NCBI RefSeq assembly: GCF_001465875.1
Contig: NZ_LN901321.1
Location: forward strand, 342,689 to 406,688
DNA length: 64,000 bases
DNA from: Legionella saoudiensis
GTDB taxonomy: Bacteria > Pseudomonadota > Gammaproteobacteria > Legionellales > Legionellaceae
Direction of reading: 5' to 3'
Positions within the stretch are counted from its first letter, which is position 1, and each line of letters starts with the position of its first letter. The notes under the pieces are model-generated. The model was not told where the DNA came from. It was given only the letters and a program-made list of their open reading frames with translations, and made no database searches. Positions 1 to 8,898 of this stretch are shown here, piece after piece. The position numbers were made by a program, and so were the translations under genes.

Positions 1-477
1 TCCATGCTCGCCATGGCTCGCACTAATTAACTCCAATTGCCAACCTCGATTCTCAGCATAACGGCTGTACATACGATACAAATCACCTGCAAAGATAGCC
101 GCTTCGTCGCCCCCGGTTCCTGCGCGCACTTCAAGATAAATATTCCGCTCATCATCAGGATCTTTAGGAATTAAATGCCATTGCAATTGCTCATCTAACT
201 CGTCAATTTGTTTTTTGGCATCGTCAAGTTCTTCTTCGGCCATTGCGGCAAGTTCTTTGTCACCGCCCTCCAGCATTTCCTGTAGGGATACCAAATTATT
301 TTGTGCTTCAAGATAGGTTTCATAGCAGTTGGCTACAGGCTCTAATTGCGCATATTCTTTGGATAAGGCTTTAAACTGATTCTGATCCGCAATCACTGAG
401 GGCTCAGATAATAAGCGCTCTACTTCTTGGAAGCGTTCCAGCATTTGCTGCAGTTTTAACTCAAGAGATTTCTTCAT
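1..477 (-). CDS. prfA: Peptide chain release factor 1, N-terminal part (cut by window edge)
   Basis: RF1 releases finished peptides at UAA and UAG stop codons. Only the first 159 codons lie in the window; the codon-recognition and GGQ regions are beyond the edge. The visible part starts [16 protein letters not shown], has the long helical N-terminal domain, and reaches the conserved [18 protein letters not shown] segment shared by class I release factors. The ATG at 475-477 overlaps the end of hemA by 17 bases, the usual gammaproteobacterial hemA-prfA order, so the two are probably co-transcribed and translationally coupled. RF1 rather than RF2 is chosen because of the hemA linkage and the absence of an RF2-type frameshift near the start. 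Confidence 0.93.
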   Translation of the reverse strand, partial: MKKSLELKLQQMLERFQEVERLLSEPSVIADQNQFKALSKEYAQLEPVANCYETYLEAQNNLVSLQEMLEGGDKELAAMAEEELDDAKKQIDELDEQLQWHLIPKDPDDERNIYLEVRAGTGGDEAAIFAGDLYRMYSRYAENRGWQLELISASHGEHG

Positions 478-1735
478 AAGATGATTGGTAAGTTGTTGTA
501 TTAAAGAGGTATTGCGCTAGAACAAATAAATCTTCACGTCCATCACGAGCTATTTGTTTTAAGCCTGTGGTTGGGGTGTGCGTTAATTTATTAACTAAGC
601 GCTCGCTAAATTCATTTAAAACCGTTTGTTGACAATGCCCTGCCGAAAGTTTTTTAAAAGCGCGCTGCAATTCTTTTTGGGCCAAATGTTGCATTTGTAA
701 ACGGTAATCGCAAATGACCTTTTTGGCTTTTAGAGAACGTTGTTTGCGTAAATAATTATTCAACTCGTCTTCAATTAACTGTTCTGCATGCAAGGCTGCT
801 TGGCGCCGTTCTTCCATGCCTTGTTCAATTTTATTCTGTAAATCGTCAACATTATACAAATGTACCTGCGCAAGCTCGGTAATATTAGCCTCAATATTGC
901 GAGGCACCGCCAAGTCTAAAAAGAACATGGGGGTGGATGCCCTTTGTTGCAAGGCATGCGCAACCAAATCTTTATTAATAAATGGGATAGGGCAGGCCGT
1001 TGCAGTAATAACTACATCGACTTCGGGCAAATGCTGCGCCAGGTTACTGATGGGAACCGTTTTGCCTCCAAATGCTTGTGCAAGTTTCTCAGCATTTTCT
1101 AAAGTACGGTTGGCGACAAGAAAGTGGTGTACCCCTTGCTGATGTAAATATTTAGCCACGAGGGCTGCAGTGTCTCCTGAGCCAATTAATAAAATGCGCA
1201 ATGATTTGTACTCTGCAAAAAATTGGCCAATTTGTTGCACTGCTGCATAGGCTACAGAAACTGGATTGATGCCAATACCGCTTAAGGTTCTGATTCGTTT
1301 TGAGGCGCTAAAGATATATTCAAAAATAGGGCGTAACTGGGTTTTTATCGACCCAATTTGATTTGCATGCTGGTAGGCTTGTTTCATTTGTCCAAGAATT
1401 TGCGGTTCCCCGATCATCATGGAATCTAAACCACTAGCAACTCGCAACGCATGTTTTATACCTTGTTTGCCTTTATGAATGTACAAATAAGGCGTTAATG
1501 CATCAGGGGCAAGTTGATGCTCTCGCGCTAGCCAATCAGTAAGAGCTTGAGTGTCTTGGGTGTCGCAATAAATTTCAGTACGGTTGCAGGTAGATAAAAT
1601 CGTCGCTTCGTTCACTTCAGGAAGACTTATTAAGCTATTGAGTAAGGAATCTTGGGTAGCCGGAGATAGCGCAACTTTTTCACGCACGTTTATTGGAGCA
1701 GTTTTATGATTGAGTCCGCAAGCAACAAACACCAT
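461..1735 (-). CDS. hemA: Glutamyl-tRNA reductase
   Basis: Catalyses NADPH-dependent reduction of glutamyl-tRNA to glutamate-1-semialdehyde, the first committed step of C5 heme synthesis. With the start at 1735 the protein is 424 residues and begins [14 protein letters not shown], as the family does. The frame continues upstream, but the extra 27 residues lack family character. The nucleophilic cysteine is C50 in ILSTCNRTE, followed by the substrate motif [15 protein letters not shown], the nucleotide-binding segment ([15 protein letters not shown]) and the helical dimerisation tail. It overlaps prfA downstream by 17 bases. No strong ribosome binding site is seen before the chosen start. Confidence 0.95.
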   Translation of the reverse strand: MVFVACGLNHKTAPINVREKVALSPATQDSLLNSLISLPEVNEATILSTCNRTEIYCDTQDTQALTDWLAREHQLAPDALTPYLYIHKGKQGIKHALRVASGLDSMMIGEPQILGQMKQAYQHANQIGSIKTQLRPIFEYIFSASKRIRTLSGIGINPVSVAYAAVQQIGQFFAEYKSLRILLIGSGDTAALVAKYLHQQGVHHFLVANRTLENAEKLAQAFGGKTVPISNLAQHLPEVDVVITATACPIPFINKDLVAHALQQRASTPMFFLDLAVPRNIEANITELAQVHLYNVDDLQNKIEQGMEERRQAALHAEQLIEDELNNYLRKQRSLKAKKVICDYRLQMQHLAQKELQRAFKKLSAGHCQQTVLNEFSERLVNKLTHTPTTGLKQIARDGREDLFVLAQYLFNTTTYQSSYEEIS

Positions 1736-1979
1736 AGAAATATGAATTAGTCTATATTTAAAGTAATCGGGGGATTGTAAACGATTAGTCGCTAAATTTG
1801 TAGGGTTTAACAACAATTCTGCTGTAATGGCAGCAATTAATTGCTATTCATTTAGGCAATATGTTGCGATAAAAGGGATTTAGGAAAAATTTTGTAAAAT
1901 TAAAGTACAAAATTATTCAGCCGCTAACATACAGTAGAATGTTTTTGCACTAAATGTGCTAACTGATGGGGAGACGGTC

Positions 1980-2252
1980 ATGGATATAATCCTTCAAGGT
2001 GAACATAGCGGCGATGAGGCAGCACAAAGTTTAGAGCGCGTTTTGCAACTCTTTAAAGAGCGTTATCATATTGCTGCCTTTCGTGAAATTCATCTAACGG
2101 TAACATTAATCGATGAGCAAGGTGATGATGTGGAGTTGGTGGATAGTGAGTCAAACCAGGCTTATCGTGTTTTTGAGGTGTATCGGCAAGGATATGAATT
2201 GGGAAAAAAAGGAACGCCCTTACTACAATTAGTGGTTGATAATACAAAATAA
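1980..2252 (+). CDS. Conserved small protein of unknown function
   Basis: A 90-residue soluble protein with no family I recognise. The ATG at 1980 is preceded by GGGGAG at good spacing; an in-frame ATG eight codons earlier has no such site. The protein has one predicted alpha helix (about residues 10-28) followed by alternating beta-type segments (HLTVTLIDEQ, AYRVFEVYRQG, LLQLVVD), suggesting a compact alpha/beta fold. No signal peptide or membrane segment is seen. It is divergent from hemA across a 244-base spacer and is followed by a short spacer before the M50 protease. Confidence 0.7.
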   Translation: MDIILQGEHSGDEAAQSLERVLQLFKERYHIAAFREIHLTVTLIDEQGDDVELVDSESNQAYRVFEVYRQGYELGKKGTPLLQLVVDNTK

Positions 2253-2288
2253 GACGTAGACTATGAAGCGCATATCAAGCGAAGCGCC

Positions 2289-2319
2289 CGTCATTCCGAA
2301 CGCGATGTTCGCCATGACG
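2289..2319. repeat. Imperfect hairpin in the spacer before the M50 protease
   Basis: CGTCAT (2289-2294) pairs with ATGACG (2314-2319), with an inner GAAC/GTTC pairing. The outer CGTCATT edge resembles the repeat edge found at 25699, so this may be a decayed member of that family. It could also act as a weak 3' end for the upstream small gene. Confidence 0.45.
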
Positions 2320-2398
2320 TACGCTTGTGGAGGTTTGAATCTCAGGCAAGACTCTTGCTTTGCCCTTAGTTTTCTGGATTAATCAGAAGGAGTTAATT

Positions 2399-3460
2399 AT
2401 GTTTTTGGCGATTATTGCCATCATCCTTACCTTACTTTTAGTTGTAGGGATTCACGAAGCAGGGCACGCCTTAGTTGCGCGTTATTTTCAGGTTAAAATT
2501 AAAAAGATTTCTATTGGCTTTGGTAAGCCATTATTACGTTGGCAAACCAGCAGCGGTTGTGAATGGGTTTGGGCCATGTTTCCTTTAGGCGGCTACGTAC
2601 AATTAGAAAATACACGTATTAGTCCTGTAGAACCCTCCGAATATTCTGGGTGTTTTGATAAAAAGCCCATTTGGCAGCGAATTTTAATTTTATTGGCTGG
2701 AGCTGTGGCGAATCTTATTACGGCATGGATTGCCTTGATCTTGGTTTATAGCATCGGTCTAACTTATACCTTACCGCAAGTAAAATCAGTACAACCGAAT
2801 AGCCTTGCCGCTCAGGCAGGAATCACCGTTGGGGATCAGTTTGTATCGATTGCTGATAGAGCAACACCGACTTGGAATGATGTAGGGATGCAAATGGTTG
2901 TCTTATGGGGACAAAAAGAAGTTCCAATGGTTTTAAGTCATGGAACTGAATTGAAAAAAGTAACGATTAATTTGAGTCAGGTAAGTTTTCGAGGGGCCAA
3001 GTCGCATCTGTTGAGTCAGTTGGGCATAGAACCTAATCTTTCTGCTCCCAGAGATACTTTGCGATCTTCTTCTTTAGGCGCTGCAATACATCAAGCGAAT
3101 GCGGTGATAGGAAATATGCTGTACTTCTTTGTAATGATTTTCAAGCAGCTATTTACCGGAGTAATTCCTTTCTCAATGCTCCTCGGCCCTTTGAGTGTTT
3201 TTGCCGCTTCGGTCGCCTCATTGACGCAAGGAATTGTAGTCTTTATGTTTTTTATTGCTACCTTAAGCCTGGCTGTTGCTTTAGTTAATCTGTTTCCGAT
3301 TCCAGGCTTAGATGGCGGTTCCATTGTTTATGCGATATTGGAGAAGATTCGTGGCAAGTCGATATCGGTAGCTATGGAATTATTAGTGCATCGTTTGGTA
3401 TTTATTGTATTTTGTGTGGTATTGGTGCATTTATTGATGAATGATTTACAAAGGATTTAG
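2399..3460 (+). CDS. M50-family site-2-type membrane zinc protease (RseP-like)
   Basis: An intramembrane zinc metalloprotease of 353 residues. The start at 2399 follows AAGGAG (2387-2392). The first membrane segment carries HEAGH (residues 19-23), the zinc site and catalytic glutamate. The last part carries VNLFPIPGLDGG with LDGG at 304-307, the third zinc ligand. Between them is a single PDZ-like segment (about 126-165) and further membrane spans. RseP of E. coli is about 450 residues with two PDZ domains and usually sits near dxr and bamA. This shorter one is therefore probably a paralogue with a different substrate. No anti-sigma factor gene is adjacent. Confidence 0.88.
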   Translation: MFLAIIAIILTLLLVVGIHEAGHALVARYFQVKIKKISIGFGKPLLRWQTSSGCEWVWAMFPLGGYVQLENTRISPVEPSEYSGCFDKKPIWQRILILLAGAVANLITAWIALILVYSIGLTYTLPQVKSVQPNSLAAQAGITVGDQFVSIADRATPTWNDVGMQMVVLWGQKEVPMVLSHGTELKKVTINLSQVSFRGAKSHLLSQLGIEPNLSAPRDTLRSSSLGAAIHQANAVIGNMLYFFVMIFKQLFTGVIPFSMLLGPLSVFAASVASLTQGIVVFMFFIATLSLAVALVNLFPIPGLDGGSIVYAILEKIRGKSISVAMELLVHRLVFIVFCVVLVHLLMNDLQRI

Positions 3461-3489
3461 GTTTAGCCTGATTGCAGGGAGCAACTAGG

Positions 3490-4191
3490 CTAGGAATTTA
3501 TTACTGTTCGTGCGCAACACCATAAATCCACTTGCTCTACTCCTGCCTTTTTCAGTGTTAATGCAAGCTCATTGGCGGTGGATCCCGTTGTCAGTAAATC
3601 ATCAATTAAAGCAATATGCTGGAAAGGAAGTTTTTTACTGATAAACGCATTACGTAAATTTTTTTGCCTTTGCTCCTTATCCAGACTGGCTTGTGGTGCT
3701 GTATTAAAAATCTTTTGGCAACTGGTTAAATCATAGGGAATATTTAATCTTTTAGCTAAGCTTCGTGTTAAAATTGCCGCATGATTGAATCCTCTTTGTC
3801 TTATTTTTTTCGCATGCATGGGAACAGGAATAAGACATTGGGGCAAGTTGTCCATAGACAGGCTATTCAACATTAAATGGCTTAAAAATGAATGCAGATA
3901 AAGTCCATTATGGTATTTAAATTGATGCAGCAACCCACGTAATGGCTCTTCAAATTTATAAGTTACATAAGCATATGCAAACTGTGGTGGCTTTTTAATG
4001 CAGCCGCCGCAGATTAAGGAGCCAGCATCAGCTATAGGAGTTGCACAATGCCGGCAAGCTAGCCCTAGTTGGGGCATGAACGCAATACAATGCGCACAAA
4101 CAGCATGAGTGCTTTTGTGAAATTGATTGCAAAGTGTGCATATAGAGGGCAAACGTAAACTCTGTGTTACAATGAATAGTTTCTGGCGCAC
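3490..4191 (-). CDS. comF: ComF/GntX-family phosphoribosyltransferase-like protein
   Basis: ComF proteins are needed for the cytosolic step of natural transformation, and Legionella are naturally competent. Two zinc-binding cysteine pairs near the N-terminus (CTLC, CAHC) are followed by more (CRHC, CGGC). The C-terminal phosphoribosyltransferase motif HIALIDDLLTTGST is intact. The start is uncertain. The frame stays open to 4317, but any ATG start (4254, 4281, 4317) would overlap the divergent bioC. The GTG at 4191 gives 233 residues, close to the family norm, and leaves a 48-base divergent spacer. No convincing ribosome binding site was found for any option. Confidence 0.85.
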   Translation of the reverse strand: MRQKLFIVTQSLRLPSICTLCNQFHKSTHAVCAHCIAFMPQLGLACRHCATPIADAGSLICGGCIKKPPQFAYAYVTYKFEEPLRGLLHQFKYHNGLYLHSFLSHLMLNSLSMDNLPQCLIPVPMHAKKIRQRGFNHAAILTRSLAKRLNIPYDLTSCQKIFNTAPQASLDKEQRQKNLRNAFISKKLPFQHIALIDDLLTTGSTANELALTLKKAGVEQVDLWCCARTVINS

Positions 4192-4239
4192 GCGTGTTGG
4201 ATTCCATCTGATTTTGAATAATTTTTCCTGGTTCGCATA

Positions 4240-5097
4240 ATGACCCGTACACATGAAATTAGCAAGGCATTTAACCAACATGCCGTAGAATATGAGCTTG
4301 CTGCGAAAGTGCAGCATGAAATTGGGACTCGTTTATTAGAGCGACTCCACTATTTAAAAATCGCTCCTCAGCGTATTCTTGATTTGGGCTGTGGTACCGG
4401 TATTTTTTCCCGGGAATTAGCTCAAATGTATCCTAAAGCGCAAATCGTAGGTTTGGATTTAGCGTATTTAATGTTATTACAGGCGCAGAAAAAACATAGT
4501 TGGCGACGTAAATGGCCTTTGGTAAGTGCTGACATGAAACAGCTTCCGTTTGCGGCTGGAGCCTTTGATTTGGTTTTTGCAAATCAAGTAATTCACTGGG
4601 GAGAATCTTTAGAGGCTGTTTTTCGTGAATTGAACCGAGTAATGAAGCCAAATGCTTGTCTTATGTTCACGACCTTAGGTCCTGATACGTTTAAAGAGTT
4701 AAAACATGCGTGGTCTGGTGCGAATGATTTTGCGCATGTAAATGAATTTCCAGATATGCATGATGTGGGCGATTGCTTGATGGCCGAGCATTTCCTTGAG
4801 CCGGTAATGGATATGGAATTATTGGCTGTTCATTATGAATCGTTACCTAAGCTTGTGCACTCATTAAAAGCTCAAGGCGTAAAAAATATTAATTTAAGAC
4901 GTAATCAAGGCTTAACTGGCCGCAGCTCATGGAAAAAATTTGAGCAAAACTATAGTTCCCTACAAACTGATACGGGACGTTATCCTCTAACCTATGAGGT
5001 GGTTTATGGCCATGCATGGAAAGGAGAGCAGCGAAAGACGGAGCAAGGAATTGAAACCTTAATTCCTATCTCACAAATCAAGAGATTAACGCGTTAA
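4240..5097 (+). CDS. bioC: Malonyl-ACP O-methyltransferase
   Basis: BioC methylates the free carboxyl of malonyl-ACP with S-adenosylmethionine, starting pimelate synthesis for biotin. The 285-residue protein has the SAM motif I ILDLGCGTGIFSREL at about residues 46-60. It also has the BioC-typical FTTLGPDTFKELKHAW segment, the conserved GLTGRSSWKKFE, and a C-terminal TYEVVYGHAWKG that separates BioC from generic methyltransferases. The other bio genes are not in this window. The first half-site of a PmrA-like box overlaps its stop codon. Confidence 0.9.
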   Translation: MTRTHEISKAFNQHAVEYELAAKVQHEIGTRLLERLHYLKIAPQRILDLGCGTGIFSRELAQMYPKAQIVGLDLAYLMLLQAQKKHSWRRKWPLVSADMKQLPFAAGAFDLVFANQVIHWGESLEAVFRELNRVMKPNACLMFTTLGPDTFKELKHAWSGANDFAHVNEFPDMHDVGDCLMAEHFLEPVMDMELLAVHYESLPKLVHSLKAQGVKNINLRRNQGLTGRSSWKKFEQNYSSLQTDTGRYPLTYEVVYGHAWKGEQRKTEQGIETLIPISQIKRLTR

Positions 5098-5125
5098 TAT
5101 TTTTTTAATGTTCACCTGATATAAT
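5093..5125 (+). promoter_or_regulatory. Candidate PmrA-type box and -10 element
   Basis: GTTAATATT (5093-5101), TT, TTTAATGTT (5104-5112) matches the published Legionella PmrA consensus cTTAATatT-N2-cTTAATatT at 8 of 9 and 7 of 9 positions. A perfect TATAAT lies at 5120-5125, 31 bases before the ATG of the next gene. The box lies closer to the -10 than I would expect for PmrA activation, so either another -10 is used or the match is partly chance in AT-rich DNA. Confidence 0.4.
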
Positions 5126-5155
5126 TTGGCTAATTGAATTAAATTAGAGCACATT

Positions 5156-5947
5156 ATGCTTCATAATTTGGCGGCACAATTTAGAGCTACTTTAATAAAC
5201 TATTTGAAAGAGCCGACGAATATTGAAAATCAAAAAGCGCTAACAGCAGCGTCCTTCGCTATTTATTCTGATGCAATAACAGCATGTGGTATAGAACCTG
5301 ATAAATATATGGAACACATTGATGCAATGATAGGACCGGCATTAAAAGGTATTCGAATTCATCCGCATGCCGGAGCGATATTGGATGCCTTTTATAACGA
5401 TTTAAGTTGGTCTGACCTACGCCGTGAAAACCAGGCATTCCATGTTTTAACGCTTGCCCATAATAATTATTTATTAAAAAATTTGCTTAATCCAACTCAA
5501 TTGGCGCAAAAAAAATTAGAACGCATCAAAACGGTAATTGACCAATTGGCTGCTGAACATAATCCTTACGTAAAAGAATTAGACGCAGCTTACGGAAAAC
5601 TAAAAATGCTGGTTAACGAGTACATTCAGCAGACCCCGCAACAACAATATGCTAATCATGCTCTCTTTGAGCACAAATTAAAGAATATTTGTAATCGGCA
5701 TAAAACTGCTATTGAAAGTGATGTGCGTATTAGAACCGTGTTTTATGATTTTTTAGCGATGGCTTCGAGTTTTATTCTCTTTATTGGGGAATCACTTGCC
5801 AATACGTTTCATAGCAAAAGTAGATTCTTTCACAATGTTTCTGCCCAACCTACAAGTGTCTTAGATGGCTTTTCTATTACTGCTCCAAATGTGGAAGTTC
5901 ATCCTGATGATGAGGGGCCTACAAATGAGAGCAATTTTGTAATCTGA
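5156..5947 (+). CDS. Unknown helical protein, possible Dot/Icm effector
   Basis: A 263-residue protein I do not recognise. It is almost entirely helical, with a charged middle (about 115-190) and one moderately hydrophobic stretch at 195-212 (VFYDFLAMASSFILFIGE). The last 18 residues are polar and acidic (VEVHPDDEGPTNESNFVI), like the E-block translocation signals of Dot/Icm substrates. No signal peptide is seen. A PmrA-like box precedes it. The ribosome binding site is weak (GAG, 7 bases upstream). Effector status is inference; a cytosolic housekeeping role cannot be excluded. Confidence 0.75.
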   Translation: MLHNLAAQFRATLINYLKEPTNIENQKALTAASFAIYSDAITACGIEPDKYMEHIDAMIGPALKGIRIHPHAGAILDAFYNDLSWSDLRRENQAFHVLTLAHNNYLLKNLLNPTQLAQKKLERIKTVIDQLAAEHNPYVKELDAAYGKLKMLVNEYIQQTPQQQYANHALFEHKLKNICNRHKTAIESDVRIRTVFYDFLAMASSFILFIGESLANTFHSKSRFFHNVSAQPTSVLDGFSITAPNVEVHPDDEGPTNESNFVI

Positions 5948-6033
5948 CCTTATTGCATTGCGCACAATAATGTTATGCAACTTAGTGAATAACATGGTAT
6001 TTTCAATAATATTCTTTGGTGAAGGGAGTCACT

Positions 6034-7356
6034 ATGTCAACGCAAAAATTACACGCTGGTGAACGCAAAATCATATTTTTAGCTTCTTTAGGTGGAGCTT
6101 TGGAGTTTTATGATTTCATCATATACGTTATTTTTGCTCCGATGATTAGCCAGATTTTTTTTCCAGAAACAGACAAGCTGGCTTCTTTAATGAAAATATA
6201 TGCAATTTTTGCAATTGGCTATTTAATTCGCCCTATAGGAGGAATTGCGTTTAGTCATTTTGGGGACAAATATGGCCGCAAAAAAACATTTATTTTTTCC
6301 GTAGTATTAATGGCGGTGCCAACGGTAGTAATTGGGCTTTTGCCTACCTATGAGCATGTGGGGGTATGGGCTAGCATCTTGCTTGTGTTGATGCGTATGT
6401 TGCAGGGGCTTTCTATTGGCGGTGAAATACCTGGAGCAATTACTTTTACCTGTGAGCATGTAAATCCACGCTCCCGAGGATTAGCCTGTGGCGTAATCTT
6501 TTGTTTTCTTAATTTAGGTATTTTTTTAGGGGCAGCAATTAGCTTATTGCTAACCAGTTTGCTAACTAAAGAGCAGCTATTATCTTATGGTTGGCGTATT
6601 CCATTTCTTGTAGGCGGTTTGTTGGGGGTATTTAGTTTTTATATTCGCAAGCAAATGACGGAAAGTCCTTTATTTATGGTATTTAAAGAACAGCAGGAGC
6701 GGGAGCGCATTCCGTTTATTGAGGCGATTACGCTTTATTGGCGACAAATAATGCAAGGAGTAGGTATAACTTGCCTTGGTGCTGTGGTCATAAATTTATT
6801 ATTTTTATACATGCCCACCTACCTTTCTACAATTCTTTCCTATCCTAAAGAAGAGGCAACCCTATTTAATACGATTAATTTATTTTTCTATTCATGCTTG
6901 CTGGTATTTTTTAGCTGGCTTGCGGATCGCGTTGGGCGAAAAGCCATACTGTTGACTGGAGCGATAAGCTTTATTTTATTTGGATATATTTTATTTGCTA
7001 TTTTATCAATACAAACAACGCAAGCACTGGTTATCGCTTTATCCCTATTAGCTATTTTAAGTAGCTCCATTATGGTTTATCCAAGTGTGTTGGCAGAGCT
7101 TTTTCCTACGTCCATTCGTTATACGGGTATTGCCATATCTTATAACATTGCGTTTGCTTTTTTTGGCGGGTTAACGCCATTGATTGCCACATATCTGGTT
7201 GAGTCTTTTGCCAATGTACTGGCGCCAAGCTTTTATCTAATTTGTAGCGCTGTATTATGTTCATTCGCCGCAATGACCATCAAACAACTTCATTCCGAAG
7301 GAGCAGAGCGTAAAGCGCGCAGCTTAGGGCTTACCAGTCATTCGAATAATCACTAG
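6034..7356 (+). CDS. MFS transporter, metabolite:H+ symporter (ProP-like) family
   Basis: A 12-span major facilitator of 440 residues. The ATG at 6034 follows GAAGGGAG; an upstream in-frame GTG is ignored. The N-terminus (GGALEFYDFIIYVIFAPMIS) is the hallmark of the MHS subfamily, which includes ProP, KgtP and ShiA. The loop 2-3 signature GDKYGRKKTF and its repeat LADRVGRKAIL are present, as is RMLQGLSIGGEIPGA. Substrate is not predictable from sequence; osmolytes, dicarboxylates or shikimate are typical. It stands alone, and its 3' end overlaps the convergent lipoprotein gene by 26 bases. Confidence 0.9.
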   Translation: MSTQKLHAGERKIIFLASLGGALEFYDFIIYVIFAPMISQIFFPETDKLASLMKIYAIFAIGYLIRPIGGIAFSHFGDKYGRKKTFIFSVVLMAVPTVVIGLLPTYEHVGVWASILLVLMRMLQGLSIGGEIPGAITFTCEHVNPRSRGLACGVIFCFLNLGIFLGAAISLLLTSLLTKEQLLSYGWRIPFLVGGLLGVFSFYIRKQMTESPLFMVFKEQQERERIPFIEAITLYWRQIMQGVGITCLGAVVINLLFLYMPTYLSTILSYPKEEATLFNTINLFFYSCLLVFFSWLADRVGRKAILLTGAISFILFGYILFAILSIQTTQALVIALSLLAILSSSIMVYPSVLAELFPTSIRYTGIAISYNIAFAFFGGLTPLIATYLVESFANVLAPSFYLICSAVLCSFAAMTIKQLHSEGAERKARSLGLTSHSNNH

Positions 7357-7636
7357 GTAAGGATTCCAGCTCCAGTTCTGTTGTTTGTATGGTTTCCGGA
7401 TCATTTTGACGTACAGTTCCTCTCATTAACGGATCGTGAGGATTAACATAATTGATGTGTTTATAAGGAGATGAGTATGCAGTGGTTGGGTCTGGGTCAG
7501 TATAGCTGGGTGTATCTGTTACAACATAAGTTTTTTTTTCAGGGCTGATTACGAAACCATTTGAATCAGTGGTGGCGCAGTTGGTAAGTAAAAGCATACC
7601 TCCCAAACAGCCAAGAGTGAGTTCCGTCTTTCTCAT
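7331..7636 (-). CDS. Small predicted lipoprotein
   Basis: A 101-residue protein with an N-terminal lipoprotein-type signal: MRKTEL, a hydrophobic stretch, then LLLTNC with the probable lipidated cysteine at C20. Asn at -1 is less usual than Gly or Ala. The mature part is polar, rich in Pro, Thr, Asp and Tyr, and lacks recognisable domains, so it is probably a surface or periplasmic accessory. A good ribosome binding site (AGGAG) sits before the ATG. Its 3' end overlaps the convergent MFS gene by 26 bases. Confidence 0.8.
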   Translation of the reverse strand: MRKTELTLGCLGGMLLLTNCATTDSNGFVISPEKKTYVVTDTPSYTDPDPTTAYSSPYKHINYVNPHDPLMRGTVRQNDPETIQTTELELESLPSDYSNDW

Positions 7637-7758
7637 ACATTACTCCTAAAGACACGCTCATAATTGTATAATTATAGTACAGTTGGTTTGTTTTGGTTGG
7701 TGGCTGTTTCCCTTTATGCTATAACATTAAGCTCCGATGAGCTGTGCAAGGAGTAAAA

Positions 7759-8688
7759 ATGAGTGATCTCATGACTAAAGCTCAATTATCTGACTCAAAA
7801 GATTGCCCTGAGTTTTCAGCAAAACCAATTCATCAAATGATTAAAACGCGACAGGCTTTGTTAGGTGAAAAATTAATAATTAGTCGCGCTTTACCCACTC
7901 GCGAACGGCGGATGATAGGTGCCTGGTGCTTTCTGGACCATTTTGGCCCTTTAGCTTTGCAACAGGATCGTGAGTTTGATGTAGCACCGCATCCTCATAT
8001 AGGGTTACAAACATTTACTTGGATGATGGAGGGGGTAATACAACACCGGGATAGCTTAGGCTCAAACCAACTGATTAAGGCCAGACAAGTAAATCTTATG
8101 ACGGCAGGGCGAGGCATAGCTCATTCCGAAGAGTCGCTCCATTCAGGACAAGTACTACAGGGTGTGCAGTTATGGATTGCTTTGCCTGATTCGGTGCGCC
8201 ATATGGAGCCTGACTTTAAGCATTATCCTGAGGTGCCGGTAATTGAGCATGATGGATTAGTCATTGACCTTATGGTGGGCGAACTACTGGGTGTTAAAGC
8301 CCCGGTTTCCGTTTATTCACCCCTCATCGGCTTAGATATTAATACGACAAAGAGGGTGTGCACCAAGCTTCCTTTAAATCCCAGTTTTGAGTATGGAATT
8401 TTGCCGCTAGATAATGAGCTGAATATAGAAGGAACGCTAATTGATCATAATATGTTACTTTATCTAGGCTGTGGGCGTACGGAATTAGAACTTAATATTC
8501 CTCAAAAAGCACGTTTCTTGTTGATTGGTGGTGAGCCGTTTAACGAGGAAATTCTCATTTGGTGGAATTTTGTTGCACGCAATAAGCAAGAGATTATTGA
8601 GGCCACTAATAATTGGAATAATCATACTTATTTTGACGAAGTGCAGGGGTATGTGGGGAAGCGAACCCCCGCTCCGGTAATGCCCTAA
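7759..8688 (+). CDS. Pirin-family bicupin protein
   Basis: Pirins are two-domain cupins; some act as quercetin 2,3-dioxygenases. The start at 7759 follows AAGGAG and gives 309 residues. Metal ligands are visible as PHPHIGLQT (two His) and GRGIAHSE (His and Glu), the full set of the pirin N-terminal cupin. The C-terminal cupin lacks obvious ligands, as is normal. It is a single gene, with a MITE-like element starting 62 bases after its stop. The physiological substrate is unknown. Confidence 0.88.
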   Translation: MSDLMTKAQLSDSKDCPEFSAKPIHQMIKTRQALLGEKLIISRALPTRERRMIGAWCFLDHFGPLALQQDREFDVAPHPHIGLQTFTWMMEGVIQHRDSLGSNQLIKARQVNLMTAGRGIAHSEESLHSGQVLQGVQLWIALPDSVRHMEPDFKHYPEVPVIEHDGLVIDLMVGELLGVKAPVSVYSPLIGLDINTTKRVCTKLPLNPSFEYGILPLDNELNIEGTLIDHNMLLYLGCGRTELELNIPQKARFLLIGGEPFNEEILIWWNFVARNKQEIIEATNNWNNHTYFDEVQGYVGKRTPAPVMP

Positions 8689-8750
8689 GCTCCTTTTGAT
8701 CCGTCAAAAAATGAGTATCTCTGGCACCGCGGAGAATGATGTGTCCCCGC

Positions 8751-8898
8751 AGGTAAGCGTTCACGAGCTATGTAAATTTCTTCATTGCGAGCCATGGCGA
8801 AGCAACCCAGATCGATGCTTCGTTAAGACACAGTACTGGGTTGCTTCAGCAGTTTTTTATTTAATTTAATAGAATACATACAGCGTGAACGCTTACCT
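8751..8898. mobile_element. MITE-like element with 15-bp terminal inverted repeats
   Basis: AGGTAAGCGTTCACG (8751-8765) is the exact reverse complement of 8884-8898. Inside is a second inverted pair, GAAGCAACCCAG (8799-8810) with CTGGGTTGCTTC (8836-8847), and a copy of the CATTGCGAG...GCGAAGCAACCCAG repeat (8783-8810). GTAAGCG is the start I recall for IS66-family ends, so this could be a non-autonomous derivative. No transposase is present, and the 8-bp flanks (CCCCGCAG, CTATTTAA) do not match as a target duplication. The right end supplies two bases of the ispA stop codon. Confidence 0.7.

Noticed and set aside
7331..7356. Frameshift at the MFS end
   Set aside because: The MFS protein has full length; the overlap is with a real convergent lipoprotein gene.
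8751..8898. Complete insertion sequence
   Set aside because: 148 bases with no transposase and no target duplication; a MITE-like element fits better.
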